In this document: piece after piece, positions 34,475 through 47,500 of the stretch
How the letters are laid out: each line of letters begins with the position of its first letter
Position numbering within the stretch: the first letter of the stretch is position 1
Source: Fistularia commersonii
Taxonomy: Eukaryota; Chordata; Actinopteri; Syngnathiformes; Fistulariidae
Direction of reading: 5' to 3'
Assembly (NCBI GenBank): GCA_037954325.1
Contig: JBBMNZ010000001.1
Location: 12,353,758-12,417,757, forward strand
DNA: 64,000 nt
Notes under the pieces: model-generated
What the model saw: only the letters and a program-made list of their open reading frames with translations
Database searches by the model: none
What the model was told of the DNA's origin: nothing
Translations under genes and position numbers: made by a program

Positions 34475-35113
34475 TACTTATATATTTGGATTTTATTACT
34501 TGTGTGATAAAGGATCATGACCCTTTAATTACATTGGGGGGCCATGCACGCAGAAAGCATTGTTTCAAAGCACTGAAGATGTGTGAGAAAATGCACAAAC
34601 TTGAATACAATTAACCTAAAATTTGATTTATAGAGATTCCATCGTTTGACAACTTTGCAAAGATTCGACATTTGTACCGACCCACATGTCAACATAACAG
34701 GGAAATAACTTAAGATTATATTTCAGTATAAACTGTATGAAATTACTTTTGAAAAATACAGAATGTATCTTATCCTAACTGTTAAATTTACAGTGCGTGC
34801 TAAATTTACATATGAGCACCCCAATGCCCCATTGTTAAAACAGTGGCAAGCTCTTGTTCAGCAGGAGACAAGTGGTATAATCAAACAGTAGAGAGCAGTA
34901 TATTCCCATCTCTGTCAAGAGTACAGCCCATTAGGCATGGAAAATGTTCTTTTTTTTTTTGCTTTTAGTAAAACGCTAAATGTGATCCATTCTATTACGA
35001 TCAAATTCAAGGAGCTTAACAAAAGCCAGAATGTCACAAAAAAATAACTCCCATGTTACACACATGCCGATTTGCAGCAAAGCCAGTGTTAATGGCAGGC
35101 CCTTCCCGGGAAA
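34475..35113 (-). other. nhsl3: nhsl3 3' untranslated region (approximate)
   Basis: Minus-strand sequence after the nhsl3 stop (35114-35116). The first canonical AATAAA on the minus strand is at 34492-34497. The end is an estimate. Confidence 0.5.
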
Positions 35114-38100
35114 TTACGATATATCTCCTCCTTCAGCGGTGCCGAATACAGACCCATTGGTTTTCTCTGCTGTGTCTGAGGTTGGAGAGAGCACAGTGTT
35201 AGTCTGACAGGGCACAGAGGTGAACAATATCTACTAATCTCAATTGCTCTGACTTCAGGAATAAACAGACCGGTGAAAAATTAAAGGGCAAAAACCAATA
35301 ATATCAACATCTTCAATGTGAGGTTGGGATGACAAACTTACAACCATTCATGGACTCATTATGCACTTTGGATTGTTATCAAAGAAGGGAGTTATCTAAA
35401 AATAAATAAAACCATCTGATAAAAGCTGTAACATATAACAACTAAATTCACAGTTAAACACCCTAGCCGCATAACAGAGCCTCTTGTCCCCCTCACTTGA
35501 AAGGTTTCTGTTCTCGGTTATTAAGATTTCCCTTTGTCACTCAATGCCCTCATATTAACAGCCGCAAATTAAAGTTTCAAACAAAACACAAAACCCGTCA
35601 TTGTCAGTTCAACCTCCCTTACCCTTGAGGTTCTCTGGTTGTGTTTCCTGTAGTGCAGTTTTCTCCATCCCATCGCTGGTTTCTGTTTCTTTGGCCTTCG
35701 ATTTGGGTTTTTTTGCAACCGGTGGTAGCATTTTGACAACTTTATTCCCTGACTCAGTGTCACTAAGTACATCTGAGGAAGAAACCCCTTGGATTTTCGG
35801 TGAGGTTTCCTTGCTGTCTGGAACGGGCTTAGTCTCCATCACCACCTTTTTATTGCTCTTAGAGAATATAAAATTTGCTGTGCTGGTGGGGGACTTGTGG
35901 ACGTCCACTGGTGACGTAGGTGAGTGCATGCTGAGGCGAGCAGCGAGGCTCTCTCTCGATCTAGCGGCGGTCCTCTGTCGTATGGCCTCCTGTAGGTTCA
36001 TGGAGGGGGACGGGTTCACGGCAGGGGGAGACTTTATTGATGAGGGGGGTACTGTAGATGAAGATTCAGCTGGGATCGCAACAGAATGGGAGGTGGACAG
36101 AGCTGGCTGTGACAATACTGTGGCAGGTGGAGAGGTGGATGTAGGAGACATAATTAATGATCTTCTGATAGGCTTCTGGGGAGCCTCACTGCTGACAGAT
36201 GAGGTGGGGAGCACACTTTTGGACTGTTTAGTGCTCACAGACTCCTCGGCTTGGTCTTGTTCCCGAGCTAGAGGAGGCTCAAGGCCGCTATTAACATTTC
36301 GTAACTTGACCCTCTGCTGTAGGAAATGTGAGACAGTGGGAGCGGGTTCCTGTTCTTCAAAAGGACACGAGGGGAGCGTAGGAGTTTGGGTTTCTGTGAT
36401 GGCCTGAGTCTCACTCTGCACAACGGTAGGTGGATGTAAATCAGCGTTGACAGGCGGAGAAGGAACAGGCTCTGAAGTTGTTGGTATACAGCTTTCGCAT
36501 GGTTGTGGAGTGGGGAGTACTTGAACCGTTGTGACTTGAGTTTTCATTGGTGCAACCGCAGGTGATGTAAGAGACTCTATTGGGGGTGGCGGTGGAATAC
36601 TTTGAGGAGGCTTGAGATCCCTGATATACGAAACAGGGGTAGTTTCTGGTTCCGTCGGACTGCCCTCCTCTGTAAGTTTGATCTCCTGCTGTGATGACTT
36701 GGGCTGTATCTCTAGGAGTGGCAAAGGTTCAGGCCTCTGTGGTGGTGGTGGTGGTGGTGGTGGTATACTTTCTGGTGAACGGAGGTGAATAACAGAGGCT
36801 TCTTCCTCAGAAGACTGAGATGTAACTTTTTCAAAAGAGAAAGGAGAGACTTCTTTGTCGGATGGGGCAGAGCATTCTTTAGCGTGCACCAAGGAGATTT
36901 CTGGAGCCTTTGGATGCACAACCTCTTTAACTGTTGGAGACACTGCACTGACCGATAGATGGGAGGTCTCTTTGACGGGAGAAGGGAGAACTTGAATTAG
37001 AGGCAGAAGGGGCTCTTTGGGAGTGGGAGAATCCTCTTGAATTGGCAAAGGACAAACCTTTTTAAGCAATGGAGGAGGACTCACTTTGGGTTTTTGGGGA
37101 GAAATGTCTTTAAGTGGCAGGGAATCACTCTCTTTGGACGGCGGAGGGGATTTTTTTTCAGGAGGGGACTGCGAAACCTCTGTTGGTGGTGGAGGAGAGA
37201 CCTTTTTAGTCATAGTCGGGGATGCTTCTTTAACCGGTGGAGGGGGAGCCGCATAGGATGGCGGGGGAGGGATACTGATGAGTGCAGATGTGGTTCCATG
37301 TAATGTAATGGACTGCTGTGGTTCACCCTCTTTAGTGGCCTTGACGGTTTCGGTCTTCCCCGCCAATGAAGCAAGCCCAGCTATGGACGAAGGATTAATC
37401 TGCCCGATGTTTGCTGCGGTAGAAGTTTGCTTTTTAGGTGACCCCTGAACCGGTGCAACTAAGCCTCCAGCACTAAATACCGGTGGAGGTGGAAGGGGAA
37501 AATCTGTGTCATCAGACACAGTGACTGCTTGTGCCACTGGTGGAGGCGGTGGGGGCCACGACAACTCAGGGGATACAGGACATTTGTCTTTGGTATTTTT
37601 TGTGCTTGGGGGTTGGGAAGGGCGGTGCACAAGCGGAGAGGGCAAAGGGGATATTCTTAATGATGAAATGGGGGCTAATGCATCCATTCCAGTATTCGCC
37701 TCGGAGCCTTGAGCTTGAGTCTGTTTAGCATCTTCTTCTCTTATTGCTGTCAACCGTTCATCGCGCTTCAAAACAGCCTTCGCTAACATGTCATTCAAAA
37801 TATCACTTACTTTTACTTTCTCATCTTTCTCAGCCACACTAACATTTTCTTTCATATCTACATTCCATACCAGCCTTTCATTGGTCTCATTCTGAGTCTT
37901 TGTATTCAAAAATCCACTTTCTTGAACTTTATTTGTCTCTATCTTTCCATTTATAGACTCCGCTGCTGTAATGTGACTCTTTTGTTTTCTTTCTCCGGTT
38001 GAACTTTTTGCAGAGCCTTCTGGAAATGAAGGAGCAGACTGCCTCTGCTGTCTCCTGTCTTTTGGATTCTTTTTAAAGATGATACAAGGGTTTTCAGGGA

Positions 38101-41100
38101 CTGGGGGTCCCAGCAACAGCTCAATGGTGCGCTTGCTATGAGCCCATACCTCTGGCGGAGGAGGTGGGGGTGCTCGGACCTTAGGCGGGGGCGGAATGTT
38201 AAAGAGTTCTCTCAACGCCCTTACAGAGGGGCTGATACTTACAGAATCCACGGTGCAGTCAGGCTGAGGATCCTCTTTGGGTTTTGCTTTCTCATTAACC
38301 CCCGACTGTGTGACAGGGCATGGAGCTGAACCTGGGAACAACCTTTGAAGCTTTGCTAAGATACCTCTCTTGTGGTTCGGAGATGTGCTGTGAGGCTGCT
38401 TGGGAAGCTGCGGGGATGTACGCTCTTGACTGGAGAAGCCACTTGACAGAGAAATTATTTTGCCCTGCTTGTTTTCCTGTCGTCGTTCCTGCTTTTTTTG
38501 TGGCGTATGTTTGGGAACGGTTTCTACAATCTCGGCAGAGTTGTCTGCCTGTGTTGTCGGCAGCTGGGATTTAGACAGCCTGAATGAGGCAGAGCCTGTA
38601 GAGTCATCCAGAGAGCTGATGTCTCCATTGTAACTGGGGCTGTCGATGCTCGAGGACACCGAATAAGATCCGAGTTTGTTATTTTCATTTCCCTGACCTG
38701 CCGCCAAGATGCTATGAAGTGAAGACTCTCCTGATGTGAAATCCAAGCCCGATATGTCACGTGAACGTCGTTTTGTTTTATTGTGCAGTGAATATGAACG
38801 GCTCGGAGGAGGGGGAGCCCTCTTGTGCTTTATGACAGAGAGACTACGTACAAAGGGACCCTCTCTTTTAGCCTTGTCCCCCTTAAAAAAGAGCTTGCCA
38901 TTGTTAGTGCATTTGGACCCCTTGCCGATGGGGGTGCGACCAACGCCTTTGTCTTCCTTAGCAGAGGTGTCTTCATCTTGAGACTTCATTAGTCTCGGGG
39001 TGCTACTGCTGGAGATAGTCGATGAGTCAGATACCAAGGTGTCCGAGGAACCTGAGTTGCTCCAACAAGAGCTTTCGGACAGATTGTGGGGGTCTTGCCG
39101 TGAGGCAGAGGTGATTTTGGAGGCTCTGGTGGAGGTGGTTCTGGAAGACGAAGCTCTGGATGAAGCCCGAGAGGAAGCAGGGCTCGACAAAATCAGGCTG
39201 GCCTTGCTGACAGTTCTCAGACTGTTGCGACTCTGTCCACGACTAATTTCCACGACCTCAATGGAAGGTGGCAACACAGCGTTGGGAATGATTTTTGACA
39301 TGTAAGCAGCCTGGGGAGATATTGACATGACAGGGCTGGGAAGGCCTTGCTGGAGGCTGTTGGCAGTAGTCATTGAAGGGGCAGCGAGGGAATGAGGCCT
39401 CTGGGCACCTAGCAAATCGGGACTCAGTCGTTGCAGTAGTGCCAGGTCATCCTTATGTCCAGCATGGGTGACGCAGATCTGCAGCACTTCGTCTGGACTG
39501 ATTGGCTCGCTGACATTCGAGCACAAATCGGGTCCACTTTCTGGCCCATCACTGCTGGGGCTGTCAACAGTCTCACTATGAGATAGTTGTTCTTCTAAAT
39601 TTGGATTCAGTGTCCATCCCACTCTATCCAGTCCTGATAAAAGATTAGAGGTCTCATTAGCACAAGTTCTTGTGAATTATTGTGATACTTAGAGAGATAC
39701 TTGATGGACGGCTTTTAATTATAGTCACAGTAACATGAAATTCATACATATAATTATCGGGAATTAAAAATGCCAATATAATACAATTCAGAGGAGTCCA
39801 AAAAATGAGGGCTAAACTACATACCCAGTTCTTTCTGGACATGCCGAGGGATACCCACAACAGTTCTCCTGTGGCGTCTTCGTGTCTTTGTCTTCTCTGA
39901 CCTTTCCCCAGATTTTAGGGGTCTAAATGTTGATCCTGCACAGTAAGAAGGACGTGTATATAAGCATGACACTTCAACTCAATCTCTTTATCTCACCAAG
40001 CAATAAATGATTCACTATCTATACATGTCTATACATGTGCCACATTCGGCACATGTGAAGTAGAATTTTCCCCCCTCACACGTGCAGTTGCAGTCGATGT
40101 GATGCCCTGAGAAACACCAAAGATGTAAGGAGATTCCTGTGGAATTACCTTGTCTGGTAAGTCCAGAGCGGGAGGACCTGGTAGACACGGATGATTTTGC
40201 CGAGACAACAGAGGAAGTCCCACCGATGGTGCTGTCAGTCATAAACCCTTCACCGTCCCCGTCTGTTTGGATTGTCATTGTTGACTGAAAATGGCAGAAA
40301 CCAATAATATGTTATAGGTTTGTCATTCTAATATACCATCAGATGAGTGCAAGAAAGTGTTGTGATTGTGATTTTTCTCTTACAATAGTGCTTTCGTTAT
40401 CTTGGTATTCCACTCCATGATCAGTATCTGCAAGGAGAACAACCTTTAATTCTATGTCAATACAATTACATTAAAAGTGCTTATGGCCATGTATTGGGAG
40501 TAAATGAAAATGTAATTTGCAGCACTGAGATTTAATTCTGGGTCATTATTGGCTCGTACCTTCCTGCTGCATCATTTTCAGTCCTTCCAGCGCCTCGCTG
40601 TGAAGGTCCTCCAGGTATTTTGGCCGGCTGGCCTCAATGAACACATTTTCCTGAATCTGCGGTGCTGCTGGGATGCCCTCATCACCATCGTGTCTCTTTG
40701 GCACAGCTTGAGAGGGGGGAGGGTAAGCATGAATCAACTTAAAGCCAAATGGATAAGACAAGGTGTGAGGTTGGCCCGACAAAAAATATATATTCTTGAA
40801 CACGAACTCTAGTTCCACTTACGTTGGATTAAAAATTTGTGGCCTACAACTGACACAAAGAAGGACTGATAATGTCAAAAATCTTCACAAGGTGCAGTTA
40901 CAATTAGTATAAAATGGGTAGACAGCGAAGGAAATTAATAACAAAGATCCTTACCCGAAGGCAGATAACAAAAGTTATTACAACTTCCTTAAAAATGACT
41001 TCAATTGATTGATAAAATCAACTCTGGATTCAACATGAAAATTATGAGAATTTCCTTTGAGATACAAATGGTATTGAATTCATGTAACAAAAATTGATTT

Positions 41101-41505
41101 AATCATTTCTGTATCTCAGCTGCGTTTAGCACCTTAAAACAGAGAAAATTTCACACTTTTTTACATTTCTTTTACATTTCTTACATTTCATCTACCACCT
41201 CAGTTAACTGCCCACATGCTCTGAGGCCACAGATCACTAAGTAGCTTCTAAGAAACCTTTATGTAATGTAGACAGCTGGTCTGCATTTAGCCACCTACTG
41301 TACTTAATTGTAGGCACTGTCACTGTAATGCCGTGATGGATTTAGCCCTGGTGACCATGTGCTCACAGGTCCCAGTGTTATGTCTGTCTCTGTCTGTAAT
41401 ACCATTAGAAGTGTGCAAAAGAGCACAATACGTGGTATTCACAGAAATATGTAAAGAACAGCTTGCAGTCAAGCAAACACAAAACATATTTATTATCATT
41501 TGTTT

Positions 41506-41546
<41 letters not shown>

Positions 41547-44500
41547 CACTGCTCAAAAAAATAAAGGGAATATTCTTATGAAATACTTTGCTCTTTACAC
41601 AGTTGAATGTGCTGACAACAAAATCACACAAAAATGATCAATGGAAATCAATTGTATCAACCCATGGAGGTCTGATTAGGAATCACACTCAAAATTAAAG
41701 TGTAAAAACAAACTCCAGGCTGATCCAACTTTGATGTAATGTCCTTAAAACAAGTCAAAATGAATCTGTGTCGCTTCCTGAGTGGACACTATGATTTCAC
41801 AGAAGTGTGATTGACTTGGAGTTACATTGTGTTGTTCAAGTGTTCCCTTTATTTTTTTGAGCAGTATATATATATATATCCACACACAAACTGCTGATAG
41901 CCCTTCAATTCTTCTTTATTTATCTATTCATCTTGTGCAAGCACGGGAAATACAATTTTTTTTTTGTTTTTTGGGGAACGAATTAAATGGTTATCTTAGT
42001 CTTTCACTCACCTTTTCTCTTCAAGACTGCTGGCAAGCAATGAAAACGAGTGCTCAGGTCATTAGTGAAAAGCACCACCATGACTTCTCTGATAGATTGT
42101 TAAGTAATCCAAAAGTACACCGAGACTATGCTCCAGTTGTTTCCAAAAAGAAATTCTAACAGTTTCAGATCAGATCACACAGAGGCTGTGTGAGGCATGA
42201 AAGTTTCAATCAAAAAAAAAAAAAAAAATCCAGCAAGGATCACGATACAATTTTATTTGTTTTTGGTGGCATTGTTTTTGCCACTTCTGTTCTGTGCAGA
42301 ATGCCTAAGGTCTCAACAGTGAACACACTATCAGAGCTCAGACAGAAATCCTCTGCAGCCTAATTCCTGCCATCTAAAAGCATGCTGGCTTCTGATTGGT
42401 TGGCAAGAACATGGATCAAACATGTGAACGCAGACAGAAAGAAATATCTTTTTAAAATAATCCCGAAAAACAGACCCAAAGTTGCATTCATCAGCAATTG
42501 GTGTACTGAATTTTATTACACCTTTCAGTGTTTTTACGACACGCATTCATTCATTCCAGTTTTATAATGTAGCCACAAGGGGGAGTACATGCATCAAAAT
42601 TATCGACAGCTAAAACAGAATTAAAAACATGTTTTAAAACAGCCTGCAGCGAGCAGCACATGGGTACACATGTGAAATATGTTCTCTGGTGTTTTCATCA
42701 GCATTCTGAAAAATATGTCACTGCGCAGAATAAATACAGGGGACTATATAAGAAAACGTAGAAGTCTCTTATCTTAAAAACCTGCTGTTGATTCACACAC
42801 CTTTTCTTTTTTTCCATTTAGGAAACATCAATGTCATGTGAAGTTATGTGGTTTGTTCACTTCCTGGTGTGCTGAGCCAACATGACATGGAATGCATGAC
42901 ATCTGAACAAACAGAAACATTCCCATGGTTGCAATCCTACTGAGCAATTTAGAAAAAAAAACAGACACAAAAAACATAAAAAAAATAATTTCACCTACGC
43001 CAAACCAAGCCATGATAAGAAATAAATCACTCTCAATAGAAACTGCTGCTAAGGCTCCAGCCTATAGGCAAACAGAAAGTAGATATGAGTGTGTGGTTTC
43101 ATGTCAGTATAAGGCTGCAGTATCTGGTTACCATGACAGAAGACATTTCACTGGGTCTCCATGGAATACAATAGGCGGGGCCTCCAATCATATTAATGAG
43201 GGCCTCATATTATCATGGAAGAACAGACTGATAATTGTGTAATCAGTGATGTATTAAAGAACTCATCCGTCAGTAGTGGATTTTAAGGATGCTGGAGGTA
43301 TTAAAGAGCTGAAAATGAATATTTACATGTCAAATTTGTGGAAAAATACTGAATCTTATCAATGTGATCCTGTAAAACCAGTTCAATCGGGTTGCACATT
43401 TCACCAATGGGAGGGGGATTTTTTGCTGCAAATCCCGTTTAAGGAATTTCTTAAGGGAATTAAGAGATACGTTGCAGTTTAAACATCAAGGTAAGTTACA
43501 CGAAGCCAAAATTTGTTTTGGTGATGTGGCGATTTTAGGAGAAAATAACATGTAGAAATATGCCATGTCACTACATACCAGACTAACAATTATATAGAAC
43601 CACAGCTATTCAAATATTTATTAACTTGTATGTAAGTCCTCCAATTTTATGTGTCTGACAGTGTTATGAAAATATGGTAAAGGCAGGTGTCAGAGGAAAG
43701 TGTAAGGTTTTCCTAACGACCTGTTGACAGTCAGTCACAGTTTAAAATAACCTACCCACTAAATTGGTTTATTTAGTGGGCAGCAACTCACAGTCAAGAT
43801 CTATTGACATAAAATGCTGAATTCTGAAATTCAAACTTAATAAAAACTCACTTGATGTTCCTTTGAACATTCTCATGGTCGGGTGCAACAGTAGAGCTCG
43901 GGTACATCTTCTGTAAATGTGTTTTCTATTATGGTCTAAATGCTGTTTTTACGCCTTTTTTACATGGCCAAAACAATCATCTTCCGAAGACAAATCAATC
44001 AATAAATAAAGACTATCTAGAGCTATTTGGATTTAAAAAAAATGTGTCAACATCACTATCAATTTTTAGAGGATGCAGAGGATATAAGAAGAGAATATGA
44101 TCAGTTAATGCTTTGACTTCTTAGGCCCTGTCATAAAATAAGCTGATAAAAAAATGTTTAAAATGTTATTATTTTATTTCCAAGACTGACAAAAATCCTT
44201 GGGTTTTTAATCGTTTTCTTAACTGATAAGAGATCAGACAGGGGCACTTGAGAGAGCTGTTTTTCCTTGATCATAGCGAAACCCCTGCCTCACACCAAAA
44301 TAATGAGCCTTAACTGGTCCATTTTTTATTCAAATGAATAAGATACAGTACAAATTGAGGTTTTTAAATAAAAAACAGCAAGGACCCCACCCCACCCACA
44401 CACACACACACACACACATCAAACTTCAGCAACCTACCAATGTGATGTGACTCCACTTGGAACCACTTCATGGGAACCACACAGATGCAAATCTCCCCCA

Positions 44501-47500
44501 CGTCTCTGGTCCCTGTCCTGACTTGTCCCCATGTCTCGTCTCACCCCGATGGCTAGACAACCATGTGGGAGTATCGCTCCAGTTCCGAGGGAGCTCTCTG
44601 CCAGGTGCTTAAGCCGTTCTAATCGGCAAAATACCGACAGAGCCTAATACAAAGGCAGTGAGGAAGAAGAATGGAGGTTCACCATGTCTCCCATTATTTG
44701 CGTCTCTATACACATGGCGGATGTGTCAATGACAGGTATGAACACATCCAGGTAAACGTTTACGCACGCCATTTTCCATTTTTAACAATAAGATTGTTGG
44801 CAATCAAAGGAGCGTCACCAATACAACAGTAAAAAGAAATAGTAATGAAAAATCCAACTAACATATGTTTTGGTTTGGTAACAAGAAGATATCATCTTTG
44901 GATTCTCTGACTGATACAACAATCAAATATTATTACATTATTACTAGTAAGATTGTGTTTCTCAGTATGTGTCTCTCTACCTGTTGCAAGTGGATCTAGT
45001 GTTAAATAATTAAATTATATTTTGCTATCTATTATTATCTACCTATCTACTATTGAAATAAAGCTACATAAAGTTTGTAGTTAACTATCACAAGAAATTA
45101 TTGGGATTACCTAACAGATATATAGAAATGTGTCAGAGGTAAAAATGATCAGAAACTACCTGCTTCATCATGAGCAGTGAACTTGCTTTCAAAAACAATT
45201 TCATCCTTGGTGTAGAAACTCTACCACTGTGTGGTATTTTAACTGAAAATTAATTTTTGTCAAAGAATATAAAGGCTCTGTGTTTTAGTACCATGGCTTG
45301 ACTCACAAGGGTTACAAATCTTTCCAACTGGATAAACAATGCATTTGTCAATAGTGTTGCAACAGTCATGACACTTGCTTCATAAAAACGATCAGGATGC
45401 ATCACTAGAAAAGGTGAAATTCTGGCTTCTTTATCATTATTTACTTCAGCTGAATCAATGAAATCCATTGCTTGGTCAATGATATATCAATAGACCTTTA
45501 ACACCAGGTTTTGCTGATATAAACTGTCTGTCAATTACAGTTAACACAAGAATGCATCTCTGTCAGCACTCTCTGCGGACCTTTAAAGAACAGACTGTTT
45601 TGGAGGACGGAAATGATTAGCAACAAAATTTTCTGCTCTTCCAAGAACAAAGTATCTTCTGCAATGGCACAATACATGCATTACTATGTCCTGAACATTG
45701 TATCACGTGACAACAAAACAGCTTAATTTGTCCATGGGGACTCGCGACTTTTCCAACACTCACTTATTCGCTGTTCTCTGGGCAAACTCCATTGTGATTT
45801 CAAAGATTTTTCCTTTTGTGATGACAAACTGCACTGTTGAGCAACTGCAGTACATCATATCTTGACGGTGACACACAGCATGTTTTTTTTTAATGATATC
45901 AGTTGCTGTTAGCCATCAGGGTAAGTGTGTTAATGTTGATGCCAAACATTGGGAAAGTGAAATGAATAAAAGGAGCTAAAGTCCTTTGCCAAAGGGACCA
46001 GAGGGCAATCTTGCACTCATTGTAGCCGATTTGAATGACCTGAATATGAACCTTGCTTTCATTTGGGTACGGTGATGCTGCAGCTACCGCAATAAAAACC
46101 CTGTAAAAGTTTTTGGTCATGATTAAGTGCTTGGTTTACAATTGAACACCTCATTGCCCTACTTATTGAATGTGAGTCTACTTAAAGGTATTTCTATGAT
46201 GAAATGGTAAATTCTAAAATTAAGTGCCTGAAAAACAAACTATCTTTAGATTGATCTCATTTTAAGCAGTAAAGAAAATCAACAGACAGATCAATAAGTG
46301 TGATTTTTTTTAGTCCATGAATACAATGCAACCCATCATGGATGAACCATGAACAGTTGGCAGCCACACAGTGGTGCCATGGGAGCATTTAGGGGTTCAG
46401 TGTCTTGCTCAACGACATTTAACAGGCTTGGTGGAGCACGGGAATCAAACCAGGAATGCTCAGTTCTGAGGATGACCACTCTAATCACCTCAGCCACACC
46501 ACCCCACTTATACTGAGATCAAGGATTTTGATTATTTAATCCCCCCCCCACACACAAACTAAAGAGACTCAGCCAAAAAGGTACATGATTTCTATCCTCC
46601 TTGAGAGGAAGAAAGTGAAAGGATCTTCAGGTCTGTTCTTCAGTATGTGATCGCCATTCATTCTGCCTGCATTGCACCGATAATATATTTTGTGCCCCAG
46701 AAGTGACTGCTGCTTTAACAAGACTGAAGAGGTTTTAAATGTGTGGTGTAAATATTTAGATAATTCAGGAAATACATGCTTTTAGAAATTCCTCTCCCTT
46801 GCATCATATTGAAGCCAATGACTTTCTCTTATGAATCTAATAACAGGACTCTTAATGTATCACCAATAATCATATCTAAGTGACATGCAGCTCAGTGGGA
46901 AAAGTATGTGGCACAGCAAGGGATGTAAGATGATGGGAGCTCCAAAACCAACGCAGTGAGCACAGAAACTCGGGTTAGGTTTGAGTCCATATGACTTCCC
47001 CATAGAATCTCCATCCATAGAGGAGGAGATCCAAACTTGAGAGCAGATATCGTGCCAAAATAAACAGACTAATTTTTGGTATTATCACACACACTCCAAC
47101 TGCTTGGTTTGATGGTAGATATATTTCAGGCCCAATCCAGTGGCTGCTATTTAATTACCATCTTAGTCCTATAAAATCACTTTGCTGTCCCCCAATCACT
47201 ACAATGCAATTGGATTTTTCTATCTATCTAACTGTTGTGGAAGATGAAAATTACCTGTTGAAATCTTAGTGAGAACAGTACTTTAGTGGTCAAACAATAA
47301 CATGGTTTTGGATTGACAAAAAAAGATGACAACAACAGATGCTGTAAATACACCCGAAATTCTTCCCTGTCACTATTAGAGCAGTTTTGTTTTTTTAAAT
47401 CAAATTAAATTTACCCCAATTCCTTCATTTATGCAAACATACACAACAAGGACTGCTTATATCTGGCATCCTCAAAAAAAATCTCTATTAAGCTCAGGAA

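Noticed and set aside
35601..36407. 268-residue open frame on the plus strand
   Set aside because: It is antisense to the nhsl3 giant exon, whose minus-strand protein has clear homology. The frame is a by-product of the proline-rich coding sequence.
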